Assembly: GCF_016612995.1 (NCBI RefSeq)
Contig: NZ_JAEOAH010000007.1
Span: 1 to 64,000 of the forward strand
DNA: 64,000 nt
Reading direction: 5' to 3'
DNA from: Viridibacillus soli
GTDB lineage: Bacteria; Bacillota; Bacilli; Bacillales_A; Planococcaceae
Part shown: piece by piece, positions 27,123 through 36,558 of the stretch
Numbering within the stretch: position 1 is the stretch's first letter
Layout: every line of letters starts with the position of its first letter
The notes under the pieces: model-generated
Told to the model about the DNA's origin: nothing
The model's input: the letters and a program-made list of their open reading frames with translations, nothing else
The model's database searches: none
Translations under genes and position numbers: made by a program

Positions 27123-28457
27123 TTATTTCTCAACAGGCTGCGATGCGATCATTGGCAATTTTCTCTTCATTAAGTATAGAGAGTAACCAATTGCAGTTCC
27201 TACAAATGCAGGAATAACCCACCCTAATCCAAGCTCTGCAAATGGAAGATAGCTCATATATTGATCAACTACGCCAAAAGTGAAGCCAAATGCTTTTAGG
27301 CCATCATATAAGGCAACTACTCCTGTCAGCGCTATTGCCCCAACGTATACATAAGAAGAACCTTTAAATAACGGATGGAAAAGGGAAATCACGATCAATA
27401 CTATTGTTAATGAGTAAGCAGCAACTAGGAAAGGTACACTTACCGTTAAAATAGTATTTAAGCCAAAGTTAGCTAATGAAAAACTAATAAATGTAAATAA
27501 TAAAGATATTTTTTTGTAACTAACTTTTGGAGCTAATGAATGAAAATAGTTTCCACAAGCAGACACCAAACCTACACAAGTAGTGAAACAAGCTAATACA
27601 AAGATAACACCTAATAGTAAATTTCCCCGTTGCCCGAACAGTAAATAAGAAGCAGATGAAAGAAGGGTACTACCGTTTTCAAATGAACCTATTCCAGCCA
27701 TTTTGACTCCAATATAACCAAGAGAACAATATACAACAGCAAGTAATAATCCTGCTAAAAGACCTGCTTTAAGCATTTCTCTTCGAATCATTTTGCCTTC
27801 TGTAGCACCTTGTCGCTTCAACGTAGTCAAAATGACAATACCAAACGCAATAGCAGAAAGTGCATCCATTGTGTTATATCCTTCCAAAAAGCCTTTTAAG
27901 AAAGGAGATTCAGCATACTCGGTTGTTGCCGGCGCTAACGTGCCATTTTGTAATTGAATAAAGCCGGTTACGACTAATACGACCATACTTAGCAATAATA
28001 GGGGCGTGATGATTTTCCCCATGAGATCCATCATTTTGCTTTGGTTTAAACTAATTAAAAAAACAAGAAGGAAAAATAATGCCGTAAAGCCGAATAAAGC
28101 AATAGAAGAATCAGCAATAAAAGGCTTTAACCCCATTTCATAAGCAAGAGTCGCATTACGTGGGATAGCAAGAAACGGTCCGATTGATAAATAAACAATG
28201 ATTGTAAAAACTAATCCGAAAATAGGATGAACTCGACTAGCTAGCGTACGCACGCCACCTTCAACAAAGGATAAAGCTGTTAATACAAGTAGTGGAAGTC
28301 CAACTGCAGTCACGATAAAGCCAGTTATAGCGAGTGGGAAGTTTGTTCCGGCATTAGCACCTAAAAATGGTGGGAAAATAAGATTACCTGCCCCAAAAAA
28401 CATCGAAAATAACATTAATCCAATAAATAAAGTTGTAGATTTACTCATTTCATTCAC
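27123..28457 (-). CDS. brnQ: Branched-chain amino acid/cation symporter BrnQ
   Basis: The 444-aa integral membrane protein has about 12 hydrophobic segments. It belongs to the LIVCS family, recognised by MLFSMFFGAGNLIFPPFLG near the N-terminus, PRNATLAYEMG, and the GFLEGYNTMDALSAIAFGIVI block. It imports leucine, isoleucine and valine with sodium. The minus-strand ATG is preceded by GAGGAGTG. A T-box leader directly upstream indicates induction when the cognate tRNA is uncharged. Confidence 0.93.
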   Translation of the reverse strand: MNEMSKSTTLFIGLMLFSMFFGAGNLIFPPFLGANAGTNFPLAITGFIVTAVGLPLLVLTALSFVEGGVRTLASRVHPIFGLVFTIIVYLSIGPFLAIPRNATLAYEMGLKPFIADSSIALFGFTALFFLLVFLISLNQSKMMDLMGKIITPLLLLSMVVLVVTGFIQLQNGTLAPATTEYAESPFLKGFLEGYNTMDALSAIAFGIVILTTLKRQGATEGKMIRREMLKAGLLAGLLLAVVYCSLGYIGVKMAGIGSFENGSTLLSSASYLLFGQRGNLLLGVIFVLACFTTCVGLVSACGNYFHSLAPKVSYKKISLLFTFISFSLANFGLNTILTVSVPFLVAAYSLTIVLIVISLFHPLFKGSSYVYVGAIALTGVVALYDGLKAFGFTFGVVDQYMSYLPFAELGLGWVIPAFVGTAIGYSLYLMKRKLPMIASQPVEK

Positions 28458-28499
28458 TCCTCAAAGTAGATTGATCCATATTCAGTGAAAATAGGCACA

Positions 28500-28790
28500 A
28501 AAAAAACTCGCCCCTATAAAAGGGACGAGATTACTCGCGATACCACCCTAATTCCGAAAATTTGTTTAACACAAAATTCCAGCACTCAGCCAACGTACTA
28601 TCATACGTGATCCTAAGGTAACGGAGGATAAGCCGGCAAAATTTACTTAAAGGTTCAATTTTGCTTCTCAGAGATTACTTCAGAAAAGGGCCTAAACATC
28701 GACTTTCAGCAAGCGTCGACTCTCTTTAGATTAAGTGACCTTCCATACTTGTTCTCTTCAACGAATTTGGATTTGTTTCATAGCTTATCA
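28500..28790 (-). promoter_or_regulatory. T-box leader controlling brnQ
   Basis: On the minus strand the leader contains the T-box AGGGTGGTATCGCG (28535-28549) followed by a terminator hairpin with CTCGTCCC and GGGGCGAG arms and a T-run (28502-28532). Stem I features (AGTATGGAAGG; CTGAGAAGC) lie upstream. The specifier is not certain. ATC or CTC near 28668-28678 are candidates and would fit an Ile or Leu T-box. Confidence 0.88.
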
Positions 28791-28810
28791 GTTGAAAAAT
28801 AAACTGTCAA
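28782..28810 (-). promoter_or_regulatory. Promoter of the brnQ T-box transcript
   Basis: On the minus strand TTGACA (28805-28810), 17 nt, then TAAGCT (28782-28787), just upstream of the leader. Confidence 0.6.
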
Positions 28811-28968
28811 TATAAAATGAAAAGTTTAAGTATTCAGTTAACTGATGTGAGGATATTGAGCCTTATTAATTTGAAAAATTATTATTATAGTAAAATAGAA
28901 ATGATTTTTTAGTAATTATTGTTTAATTAGCATGTTACAAGGTGCGAATTGATATATTTACATAATAT

Positions 28969-29177
28969 CGGGCGTGTTGATTAACCAATTTTAACCATAA
29001 TTATTAAAGTGGTAGGTTGATTTCCGCTACGGGATGCTCGCTTTAAGCGAGCAAGCACCGAGCCGTTTCCTCCGCTACAATCAATTAAAAAATGTAGTAA
29101 CATACGTTAGTATTAAACATAAAAAAACCATTCTAACGGTAAATGACAACTTAATATTCCCCTAATCAACACACCTG
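28969..29177 (+). mobile_element. MITE-like element, full-length copy B
   Basis: The 209-bp element begins CGGGCGTGTTGATTAACC and ends CCTAATCAACACACCTG, so the ends are inverted repeats. The centre carries a hairpin (GCTCGCTTTAAGCGAGC). It has no coding capacity. It is in the same orientation as copy C at 33667, so the two flank the pruA-to-proline-dehydrogenase cluster. No clear target duplication is seen. Confidence 0.75.
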
Positions 29178-29306
29178 ATAAGAGGTAATAAAAGCTACAT
29201 TATATTATTCGCAATAATATAATGTGCTATGTAAAACGATGGATATGAAATTTATTTGAAATGTGAAAGGGTATTATTTATCTATTCTATTATTATCGAA
29301 AAAGAT

Positions 29307-29347
29307 AAAAATAAAAAACTCGACGTATGAATTTACACACGCCGAGC
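29307..29347 (-). terminator. Terminator of pruA
   Basis: On the minus strand CTCGGCGTGTGT pairs with ATACGTCGAG, followed by TTTTTTATTTTT. Confidence 0.75.
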
Positions 29348-29390
29348 GAGAAGAAATTAGAGTTTCTTCCTATTATAAAGGAAGAAAAGA

Positions 29391-30935
29391 TTAAAGCGTT
29401 TCTGAAGTTGTTTTTGCTTGCATATGAAGCTGTAAATAATCAGGGCCACCAGCTTTAGAATCTGTACCTGACATATTAAAACCACCGAATGGTTGGTATC
29501 CTACGATAGCACCTGTACAGCCACGGTTGAAGTATAAGTTACCAACATGGAAGCGTTGACGGGCATATTCAATATTGGCGCGATTTTTAGAAATAACAGC
29601 ACCTGTTAAACCGTATTCAGTATTATTAGCAATTGCAATGGCTTCTTCAAAATTAGAAGCTTTTGAAATTGCAACAACTGGTCCGAAAATTTCTTCTTTC
29701 ATAATACGCGCTTCAGGAGATACATCTGCAAATACTGTTGGTTGTACAAAAAAGCCTTCTGAGTTGTCTGCAGTACCACCAGCGATTAAACGACCTTCTT
29801 CTTTACCAATTTCAATGTAGCTAGTAATTTTATTAAATGCGGCTTCATCAATAACTGGTCCAGTATAGTTAGCTGGATCTACAGGGTTTCCGACTTGTAA
29901 TGCTTTTGTTTTTTCTTCTACAAGTGCGATTACTTCATCATAGACATCTTCAACAATGATTGCACGTGAGCATGCTGAACATTTTTGTCCACTGAAGCCA
30001 AATGAAGATTTAACGATAGACTGAGCAGCTAATTCTAAATCAGCTTCTTTATCTACTACAATCGTATCTTTACCACCCATTTCAGCGATAACTCGTTTAA
30101 TCCAGATTTGGCCTTCGTTTACGACAGAGGCACGTTGATTAATACGAAGTCCGACATCACGAGAACCAGTAAAGCTAATAAAACGAGTAAGCGGATGATC
30201 TACTAAATAATCGCCAACTTCTGCGCCTGAACCAGGGATGTAGTTAACGACACCTGCTGGAAGTCCAGCTTCTTCTAATACTTCAATGAATTTATAAGCG
30301 ACAACTGGTGTCGTTGAAGCAGGTTTTAAAAGAACAGTGTTACCAGTTACAACTGCCGCTACAGTAGTACCAGCCATGATTGCAAATGGGAAGTTCCAAG
30401 GAGAGATTATTACTCCAACTCCTAATGGAATGTAGTCATAGCGGTTATATTCACCTACTCGACTTTCAACGGGTTGACCATCTTTAAGTGCTAACATTTG
30501 ACGACCATAATACTCAAGGAAATCGATAGCTTCAGCAGTATCAGCATCTGCTTCATTCCATGGTTTACCAGCTTCAAATGTTAACCAAGCAGAAAATTCG
30601 TGTTTACGTCGGCGAATGATTGCTGCTGCTTTAAATAAAATATCAGCTCTTACTTCAGCGGGAGTATATTGCCACTCTCCGAAAGCGGTATGTGCAGCTT
30701 GCATGGCTGTTTCAGCTAATTCTTGGTTTGCTTTAGATACAACACCTACTAATTCTGATTTCTGAGCAGGATTGTAAGATGAGATCTTTTGTTCAGTTGT
30801 TACTTTTTCACCGTTTATAATTAAAGGATATTCTTGTCCTAATTGTTCTGTTACTTGTTGTAATGCAGTTTGATATGCTTTTGCGTTTTCTTGTGAAGTG
30901 AAATCTGTGAATGGCTCATGTTTGTATGGAATCAT
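29391..30935 (-). CDS. pruA: L-glutamate gamma-semialdehyde dehydrogenase
   Basis: This enzyme carries out the second step of proline and arginine catabolism, oxidising glutamate semialdehyde (P5C) to glutamate with NAD. At 514 aa it matches Bacillus RocA/PruA. Signatures are [12 protein letters not shown] (cofactor pocket), FTGSRDVG, the general base E285 in IAEMGGKD and nucleophile C319 in [11 protein letters not shown]. The ribosome site is GGGAGG. The neighbouring proline dehydrogenase at 32428 supplies the substrate, and the PAS-AAA gene at 31078 is the likely regulator. Confidence 0.95.
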   Translation of the reverse strand: MIPYKHEPFTDFTSQENAKAYQTALQQVTEQLGQEYPLIINGEKVTTEQKISSYNPAQKSELVGVVSKANQELAETAMQAAHTAFGEWQYTPAEVRADILFKAAAIIRRRKHEFSAWLTFEAGKPWNEADADTAEAIDFLEYYGRQMLALKDGQPVESRVGEYNRYDYIPLGVGVIISPWNFPFAIMAGTTVAAVVTGNTVLLKPASTTPVVAYKFIEVLEEAGLPAGVVNYIPGSGAEVGDYLVDHPLTRFISFTGSRDVGLRINQRASVVNEGQIWIKRVIAEMGGKDTIVVDKEADLELAAQSIVKSSFGFSGQKCSACSRAIIVEDVYDEVIALVEEKTKALQVGNPVDPANYTGPVIDEAAFNKITSYIEIGKEEGRLIAGGTADNSEGFFVQPTVFADVSPEARIMKEEIFGPVVAISKASNFEEAIAIANNTEYGLTGAVISKNRANIEYARQRFHVGNLYFNRGCTGAIVGYQPFGGFNMSGTDSKAGGPDYLQLHMQAKTTSETL

Positions 30936-30960
30936 TTTTGTTTCCTCCCGTGGTTGTTAG

Positions 30961-30979
30961 GTGCAAAATGAGTTTGCAC
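30961..30979. promoter_or_regulatory. Inverted repeat in the pruA/regulator intergenic region
   Basis: GTGCAAAATGAGTTTGCAC is a perfect 7-bp inverted repeat around ATGAG, 26 nt upstream of the pruA start and about 100 nt from the divergent regulator start. It is a candidate operator for that regulator. Confidence 0.5.
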
Positions 30980-31077
30980 TTTTCTGAATACTATATATAT
31001 AATAATGCAATATGGTTTGGCATAATTCAACAAAAATATTCCAAAAATTTTAAATAAATTGATAGGGGATATAAAAA

Positions 31078-32400
31078 TTGGAATTAAAAGGTCTACTTCA
31101 AGTCTATGAATTTATTACAGAAATGAGTGATATCGGTGTTAGGGCAATAGATGCGCATGGAATGCTAGTTGTTTGCAATGAAAAAATGAAGGAGCTTGAA
31201 GGCGTAACAAATCAGGAAGTCGAAAAACGTACTGCTAGAGAAATTATCGATTTTAGGGTGGAAGAGAGTTTATTGCAGCAAGTATTACATAGTGGTCAAT
31301 CGATTCGAAATCATAAAAAGACATTTTGGAATCAAAAAGGGCAGGAAATTACGACCATTAATAATATTTTACCGATTGATAAAGATGGTCGAATTCTAGG
31401 GGCAGTGGAATTTGCACGTGATATTTCAACACAAGAATTTATGATGTACCAACCGCTGCGTCGCTATGGACAACCGTTAACATTTGAAACGATAACAGCT
31501 GTATCTGCTGAGATGAAAAATGTTATTTCAACGGCAAAAGTAGCTGCGACTAGTCGAATTCCTGTAATGCTCATTGGAGAATCGGGAACCGGTAAAGATA
31601 TGATTGCTGAAGGCATTCACCATACACTTTCAATACCGAACGAGCAGTTTATTACGCTCATTTGCAGAAGAGACGAAGAAACAGTTATTGCGCAACTCGA
31701 AAAATATATAACTGAAAATAAGAACATCACATTTTTTGGAGAACGTATCGAATACTTATCTATGTCGGCACAAGAAAAAATTGTAGAATTGTTGAAAATC
31801 CATGAAACGAAAAATCACGTATTTATTGCTAGTATTGGTGGAGATCCAATTGAGTTAATAAGCAATGGGAAGCTATCGAAAAGTTTATACTTCTTCTTCT
31901 CATCCATTACAATCCGTGTACCTTCACTAAGAGAAAGAAAAGAAGATATTATGCCTTTCGTGAATGATTATTTTTTGAGATATCGACAAAACTTTGGTTC
32001 AATTGTGAAAGGACTGTCGGATGAGGTTGAAGAAATCCTTTTATCCTATGATTGGCCAGGGAACTTGAAAGAGCTAGAAGTGTTATTAGACGAAATAGCA
32101 TCTCTTGTTACTACCGAGGAATTTATAACCTATGATATGCTACCTGCTTATTTTCGTTGGAAGGTTCAAGATATCCATCGTCAAGAAAATAATACAAAGA
32201 GTGAATTATTCATCGTACAAACGGTAAAGGATCTTCGGCCACTTGATCAATATATTCGTGAAGTTGAAGATTATTATGTTATTAAGGCATTAGAGTTTTT
32301 TAGTGGTAACGTATCGAAAACAGCGCAAGCGTTAGGAATGAAAAGACAAAGTTTACAATATCGAATGAAGCGAATGAAAGAAGCAGCAGATAAGGAATAA
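31078..32400 (+). CDS. PAS/AAA+/Fis-type regulator, degenerate sigma-54 activator
   Basis: The 440-aa product starts at TTG 31078, with GATAGGGGAT upstream and no better start nearby. The PAS domain covers residues about 8-120. The AAA+ domain (about 135-365) keeps Walker A GESGTGKDMIAEGIHH, the VPSLRERKEDI motif and SYDWPGNLKELE. The GAFTGA loop that contacts sigma-54 is missing and the Walker B region is altered (ITFFGERIEYL). A Fis-like HTH (KTAQALGMKRQSLQYRMKRM) closes the protein. The layout resembles RocR-type activators, but the lost GAFTGA suggests sigma-54-independent action. The position between pruA and proline dehydrogenase argues for control of proline use. Confidence 0.85.
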   Translation: MELKGLLQVYEFITEMSDIGVRAIDAHGMLVVCNEKMKELEGVTNQEVEKRTAREIIDFRVEESLLQQVLHSGQSIRNHKKTFWNQKGQEITTINNILPIDKDGRILGAVEFARDISTQEFMMYQPLRRYGQPLTFETITAVSAEMKNVISTAKVAATSRIPVMLIGESGTGKDMIAEGIHHTLSIPNEQFITLICRRDEETVIAQLEKYITENKNITFFGERIEYLSMSAQEKIVELLKIHETKNHVFIASIGGDPIELISNGKLSKSLYFFFSSITIRVPSLRERKEDIMPFVNDYFLRYRQNFGSIVKGLSDEVEEILLSYDWPGNLKELEVLLDEIASLVTTEEFITYDMLPAYFRWKVQDIHRQENNTKSELFIVQTVKDLRPLDQYIREVEDYYVIKALEFFSGNVSKTAQALGMKRQSLQYRMKRMKEAADKE

Positions 32401-32431
32401 AAAAATCCCGCAAAGGCGGGATTTTTTTTAT
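32399..32431. terminator. Bidirectional terminator between regulator and proline dehydrogenase
   Basis: AAAAAATCCCGC and GCGGGATTTTTTT form a compact symmetric hairpin that serves both converging genes. Confidence 0.92.
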
Positions 32432-33399
32432 TTACGTTTTGATAGACGACCTACAAGGAAAGCAGATGCAGCTATACCAATCGCAGTATTTGTTTTTTTA
32501 TTGAAAACTTGTTTTGTAACAAGTGTTAAATTTTGTGGACGTTCTGCTAAACGACGCATGAAGTAGCCATACCAATCACGACCAAATGGAACATACGTAC
32601 AGAAGTTATAGCCTTCTTTTGCTAATTGTAGTTGCATATCTTTACGGAAACCATAAAGCATTTGGAATTCAAATTTATCATTGGAAATATTATTAGTTTT
32701 TACAAATTGTTTTACATGATTAATGACATGGTGATCGTGTGTTGCGATAGAAGTGAATTTGCCATTTAGTAAATGATATTCAATTAGTTTAATATAATTT
32801 TTATCAATCTCAGCCTTATCTTGATAGGCAATATTTGCAGGTTCTTTATAAGCACCTTTTACGATACGTAAACGATAGTTTTTATATTCCTCAATATTTT
32901 CCACAGATTCATGGAAGTATGCTTGGATAACTGTGCCAACATTTTGATGTTCATCGTTTAGTTGCTTCATCAATTCAAAAGAAGGGTGTAAACGGTCATA
33001 ATCCTCCATATCAAAGTTAACGAAGGTATCATATTGATCTGCTAATGCAACAATTTCTTTTAAATTTTCATAGCAGAAGTCACGATCAATATCTAAACCT
33101 AATTGCGATGGTTTTAAAGAGATATGAGCATCTACTTCATGGTCATTAATGGCATGAATTAATTCTAAAATTTGATTTTTAGCAGCGGTAGCCTCTGATT
33201 TTTCGAAAACAAATTCACCAAGGTTATCCACTGTACAAGAAATACCCTGCTTATTTAATTCTTTAATGCTTTCAATTGTTTCCTGTATATTCGTACCGGC
33301 TACAACATTTTGTGCCCCCATTTTCAATCCATATCTTTGAGCAGCCCCGTTTAATGTCCGGTTTTCAGATAAATACATAAAAAAGTCACGTAATATCAT
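32428..33399 (-). CDS. Proline dehydrogenase
   Basis: This FAD-dependent enzyme oxidises proline to pyrroline-5-carboxylate and passes electrons to the membrane quinone pool. The 323-aa single-domain form is typical of Bacillus PutB/FadM. Conserved elements are ISLKPSQLGLD, VNFDMEDYDR, YRLRIVKGAYKEP, FEFQMLYGFRKDMQ, YVPFGRDWYGYFMRRLAERPQN (substrate-binding RRxxER) and a short hydrophobic tail. The ribosome site on the minus strand is GGGAGAGA. It converges with the regulator gene, and pruA lies on the same strand 1.5 kb away. Confidence 0.93.
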   Translation of the reverse strand: MILRDFFMYLSENRTLNGAAQRYGLKMGAQNVVAGTNIQETIESIKELNKQGISCTVDNLGEFVFEKSEATAAKNQILELIHAINDHEVDAHISLKPSQLGLDIDRDFCYENLKEIVALADQYDTFVNFDMEDYDRLHPSFELMKQLNDEHQNVGTVIQAYFHESVENIEEYKNYRLRIVKGAYKEPANIAYQDKAEIDKNYIKLIEYHLLNGKFTSIATHDHHVINHVKQFVKTNNISNDKFEFQMLYGFRKDMQLQLAKEGYNFCTYVPFGRDWYGYFMRRLAERPQNLTLVTKQVFNKKTNTAIGIAASAFLVGRLSKRK

Positions 33400-33666
33400 A
33401 AAAAATCTCTCCCCATCATTTGTGAAATAAATTCCAAGTGATTATATCACAAAATTTAAAATTGCAAGAGTTTTCTTTTAAAAGGAAATTGTCTTGGAAA
33501 AAATTTTAATCTGATAATTTATGTGGAAAATTGTTAGAAAATAAGGGTTTAAGAGAGTTGGGGAATGATTAAATTCGTAAATATACAAAATAATGCTTTT
33601 TTTGAGATTCTCTATGAATTAGTTGTGATGAAAGGCTAACAAAAAAAAGGTTTTAACATTTGAGAT

Positions 33667-33845
33667 CAGGCGTGTTGATTAACCAATTTAAACCATTACC
33701 ATTAAAGCGGTAGGTTGATTTCTTCCACGGGCAAGTACCGAGCCGCTTCCTTCGCTACAATCAACTAAAAAATGTAGTAACATACGTTAGTATTGAACAT
33801 AAAAAAACATTTTAACGATAAATAACAACCTAATCAACACACCTG
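33667..33845 (+). mobile_element. MITE-like element, full-length copy C with target duplication
   Basis: The 179-bp element starts CAGGCGTGTTGATTAACC and ends CCTAATCAACACACCTG. It is flanked by a perfect 9-bp direct repeat ATTTGAGAT (33658-33666 and 33846-33854). Its interior matches copy B with a small deletion in the central hairpin. It has no coding capacity. The rest of 33400-34013 is AT-rich with nothing recognised. Confidence 0.85.
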
Positions 33846-34013
33846 ATTTGAGATAGAACAAAAAGGGTGGTTTTACTTAGCGCGATAGGGATTAGCCAAT
33901 ATCAAAGAATTACTAATCCATTCACTTTTGCACAGCTGAGCATTTTTATTAATTCACAATATCGTTTGTCTGTGATAAACTGAGGATAAGTTAATAGATA
34001 CGGTTTGAGCTAC

Positions 34014-34077
34014 TGAGAGACCTAACGACATTATTGCGTTTTTGCAATGATGTGCGTTGTGGTCTCTTTTTTGTTGC
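34014..34077 (+). promoter_or_regulatory. GlpP-type leader terminator of glpD
   Basis: A very long stem lies directly before glpD: GAGACCTAACGACATTATTG pairs with CAATGATGTGCGTTGTGGTCTC, followed by TTTTTTG. In B. subtilis GlpP plus glycerol-3-phosphate relieves termination at such leader hairpins, and glpP lies in this operon. Confidence 0.85.
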
Positions 34078-34102
34078 CTCAAAAGGAAAGGAAGGGAAAA
34101 TA

Positions 34103-35740
34103 ATGGTTCAATTTTCAGCAGTCGAAAGAAATGCAGCACTAGAAGGTATGGGTAAGGAACAATTTGATTTACTTGTCATTGGGGGAGGTATTACAGGTGC
34201 AGGTATTGCGCTAGATGCTGTAACACGTGGTCTAAAGGTTGCACTTGTGGAAATGCAAGACTTTGCTTCTGGAACATCTAGTCGGTCTACTAAGTTAGTC
34301 CATGGAGGTTTGCGCTATTTAAAACAATTTGAGATTAAAGAAGTAGCGGAACTTGGGAAAGAACGGGCAATTGTATATGAAAATGGGCCGCATGTTACTA
34401 CACCTGAGTGGATGTTACTGCCTTTTCATAAAGGGGGTACTTTTGGGAAAGTATCTACCTCGTTCGGATTAAGAGTGTATGACTTTTTGGCAGGGGTTAA
34501 GAAAGCAGAAAGAAGACGAATGCTTTCTAAAGAAGAGACGATTAGCAAAGCACCACTTGTTAAAAAAGAAGGTTTATTAGGCGGAGGTTTGTATGTTGAA
34601 TACCGCACAGATGATGCACGTTTAACGATAGAAGTAATAAAAGCTGCTTCTGAAAAAGGGGCATCTATCGTGAACTATGCGAAAGCTGATAAATTTATAT
34701 ACAATGATCAGAAGGAAATAACTGGAGTGACAATAGTGGATGTTCTCACAGGAAAAAGCGTTCAAGTCCAAGCAAATAAAGTCGTGAATGCAACAGGACC
34801 TTGGGTAGATGATTTAAGAGGAGTAGACGGCTCTAAAAGCAACAAGAGTTTAATCTTATCAAAAGGTGTCCATCTTGTATTTAATCAATCTATTTTCCCA
34901 CTTGACCAAGCGGTTTATTTTGATACGCCGGATGGTAGAATGGTATTTGCTATTCCAAGAGATGGAAAAACGTATGTAGGAACGACAGATACTTTTTTCA
35001 AAGGTAACCCAAAAGATATGAGCATATCCAAAGAAGATCGACATTATATATTGAATGCGATTCAATACATGTTCCCCGAAATAAATGTATTGGAAAAAGA
35101 TATTGAATCTAGTTGGGCCGGTGTTCGCCCATTAATTCACGAGGATGGTAAAAATCCATCTGAAATTTCGAGAAAAGATGAAATTTGGGAATCTGAAAGT
35201 GGGTTAATAACAATTGCTGGTGGTAAGTTAACTGGTTATCGTAAAATGGCAGAGACTGTCGTGAATATGGTTGTGAAAAAATTAGACGGTGAACAGAAAT
35301 TCACGGCGTGTTTAACGAGAAACTTACCAATTTCGGGTGGTGAAGTTGGAGGTTCTTCGAATATGCAACAATTCGTAATTGAAAAAGTAAAAAAAGGGCA
35401 AAGTATTGGTTTAGAGGAAAAAGAGGCAAGACAACTTGTAAAATTATATGGATCCAATGTAGATGTTGTGTTCTCGTACTTGAAAGAAAATAGCAAAAAT
35501 CTCCCTCAAGTATTATATATGCAGTTAATGTATGCAATTCATCATGAAATGGCTGTCAAACCTACCGATTTCTTTATAAGAAGAACGGGGCAACTATTAT
35601 TTAATATTGCAACAGTGTATGAATGGAAGGACCAAGTTATTTCGGAAATGTCATCTATTTTCAATTGGACAGAAGTGGAAAAAATAAAGTATGAAGAAGA
35701 GTTGAATCTAGAAATTCTTAGTGCAACTACTGTATTATAG
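34103..35740 (+). CDS. glpD: Aerobic glycerol-3-phosphate dehydrogenase
   Basis: This membrane-associated FAD enzyme oxidises sn-glycerol-3-phosphate to dihydroxyacetone phosphate. The start is ATG 34103 (545 aa), with AAAGGAAGGG upstream. Upstream in-frame codons lie within the leader terminator. Signatures are the FAD Rossmann motif DLLVIGGGITGAGIALDAVTRG, FASGTSSRSTKLVHGGLRYL, VVNATGPWVDDL and SWAGVRPL. Its leader hairpin and the downstream glpP gene show control by antitermination. Confidence 0.96.
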   Translation: MVQFSAVERNAALEGMGKEQFDLLVIGGGITGAGIALDAVTRGLKVALVEMQDFASGTSSRSTKLVHGGLRYLKQFEIKEVAELGKERAIVYENGPHVTTPEWMLLPFHKGGTFGKVSTSFGLRVYDFLAGVKKAERRRMLSKEETISKAPLVKKEGLLGGGLYVEYRTDDARLTIEVIKAASEKGASIVNYAKADKFIYNDQKEITGVTIVDVLTGKSVQVQANKVVNATGPWVDDLRGVDGSKSNKSLILSKGVHLVFNQSIFPLDQAVYFDTPDGRMVFAIPRDGKTYVGTTDTFFKGNPKDMSISKEDRHYILNAIQYMFPEINVLEKDIESSWAGVRPLIHEDGKNPSEISRKDEIWESESGLITIAGGKLTGYRKMAETVVNMVVKKLDGEQKFTACLTRNLPISGGEVGGSSNMQQFVIEKVKKGQSIGLEEKEARQLVKLYGSNVDVVFSYLKENSKNLPQVLYMQLMYAIHHEMAVKPTDFFIRRTGQLLFNIATVYEWKDQVISEMSSIFNWTEVEKIKYEEELNLEILSATTVL

Positions 35741-35796
35741 ATATGATGCTAATGATTTAAAACAATAGTAAATAGTGTAAAAGGGAGGGAAATGAT

Positions 35797-36351
35797 ATGT
35801 CTTTTCATAATCAAAAAATTCTTCCAGCAATGCGTAATCTAAAACAGTTAGAGCAGTTGTTAAACAGTCAGTTTGAATATATTGTTTTGCTTGAAGTGCA
35901 TTTAAGTAATTTAAAGTCAATTAAAGCAGAAGCTAATAAGCACGGTAAAAAACTAATAATCCATGCAGATTTAATTCAAGGTTTAAAAACGGATGACTAC
36001 GCAGCTGAATTTCTTTGTAATGATATCTGTCCAGCAGGTATTATTTCGACTCGGGCGAATATGATTTTGAAAGCAAAATCCAAAGGAATCATAGCCATTC
36101 AACGGATGTTTTTACTGGATACAATCGCTTTAGAAAAGAGTTATTCTTTACTCGAACGAACAAAACCAGATTTTATAGAAATTCTACCTGGAGTGATTCC
36201 ACAACTAATTAGCGAAGTACATGCTAGAACAGGAATTTCGATTATTAGTGGGGGATTAATCCGTTCAGAGGAACATGTACAAGACGCCTTAAATGCTGGA
36301 GCAAAAGCAGTAACAACTTCAAATGCTGAACTATGGGCTGCGTTCAGCTGA
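35797..36351 (+). CDS. glpP: Glycerol-3-phosphate responsive antiterminator GlpP
   Basis: The 184-aa product starts with AGGGAGGG 8 nt before the ATG. It matches the GlpP family: [17 protein letters not shown] near the start, [54 protein letters not shown] and [20 protein letters not shown] at the end (TIM-barrel phosphate site). With bound glycerol-3-phosphate it stabilises leader RNA and prevents termination upstream of glpD and glpF. It lies between glpD and glpF rather than at the head of the regulon as in B. subtilis. Confidence 0.93.
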   Translation: MSFHNQKILPAMRNLKQLEQLLNSQFEYIVLLEVHLSNLKSIKAEANKHGKKLIIHADLIQGLKTDDYAAEFLCNDICPAGIISTRANMILKAKSKGIIAIQRMFLLDTIALEKSYSLLERTKPDFIEILPGVIPQLISEVHARTGISIISGGLIRSEEHVQDALNAGAKAVTTSNAELWAAFS

Positions 36352-36404
36352 AAACTTGTATGCTTATGTTAGAAATTTATAACGCCTATAGAATATAAAA
36401 TATA

Positions 36405-36433
36405 TTGACAATAGTAAGAATGATTAATAGAAT
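36405..36433 (+). promoter_or_regulatory. Sigma-A promoter of glpF-glpK
   Basis: TTGACA (36405-36410), 17 nt, TAGAAT (36428-36433). Confidence 0.8.
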
Positions 36434-36466
36434 ACAGATAGGTTAACAAACAGTGGTTGAGTTTTG

Positions 36467-36518
36467 AGCTCCACATTTTATCACTCCGCCGTAGGCGGGT
36501 GATTAAATGTGGAGTTTT
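36467..36518 (+). promoter_or_regulatory. GlpP-type leader terminator of glpF
   Basis: AGCTCCACATTTTATCACTC pairs with GGTGATTAAATGTGGAGT around a CCGCC/GGCGG tip and is followed by TTTTTTG, 40 nt before glpF. Confidence 0.85.
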
Positions 36519-36558
36519 TTGCTTTTTCGTAACCGCTTACAAAGAAGGGGGAAAAGAA

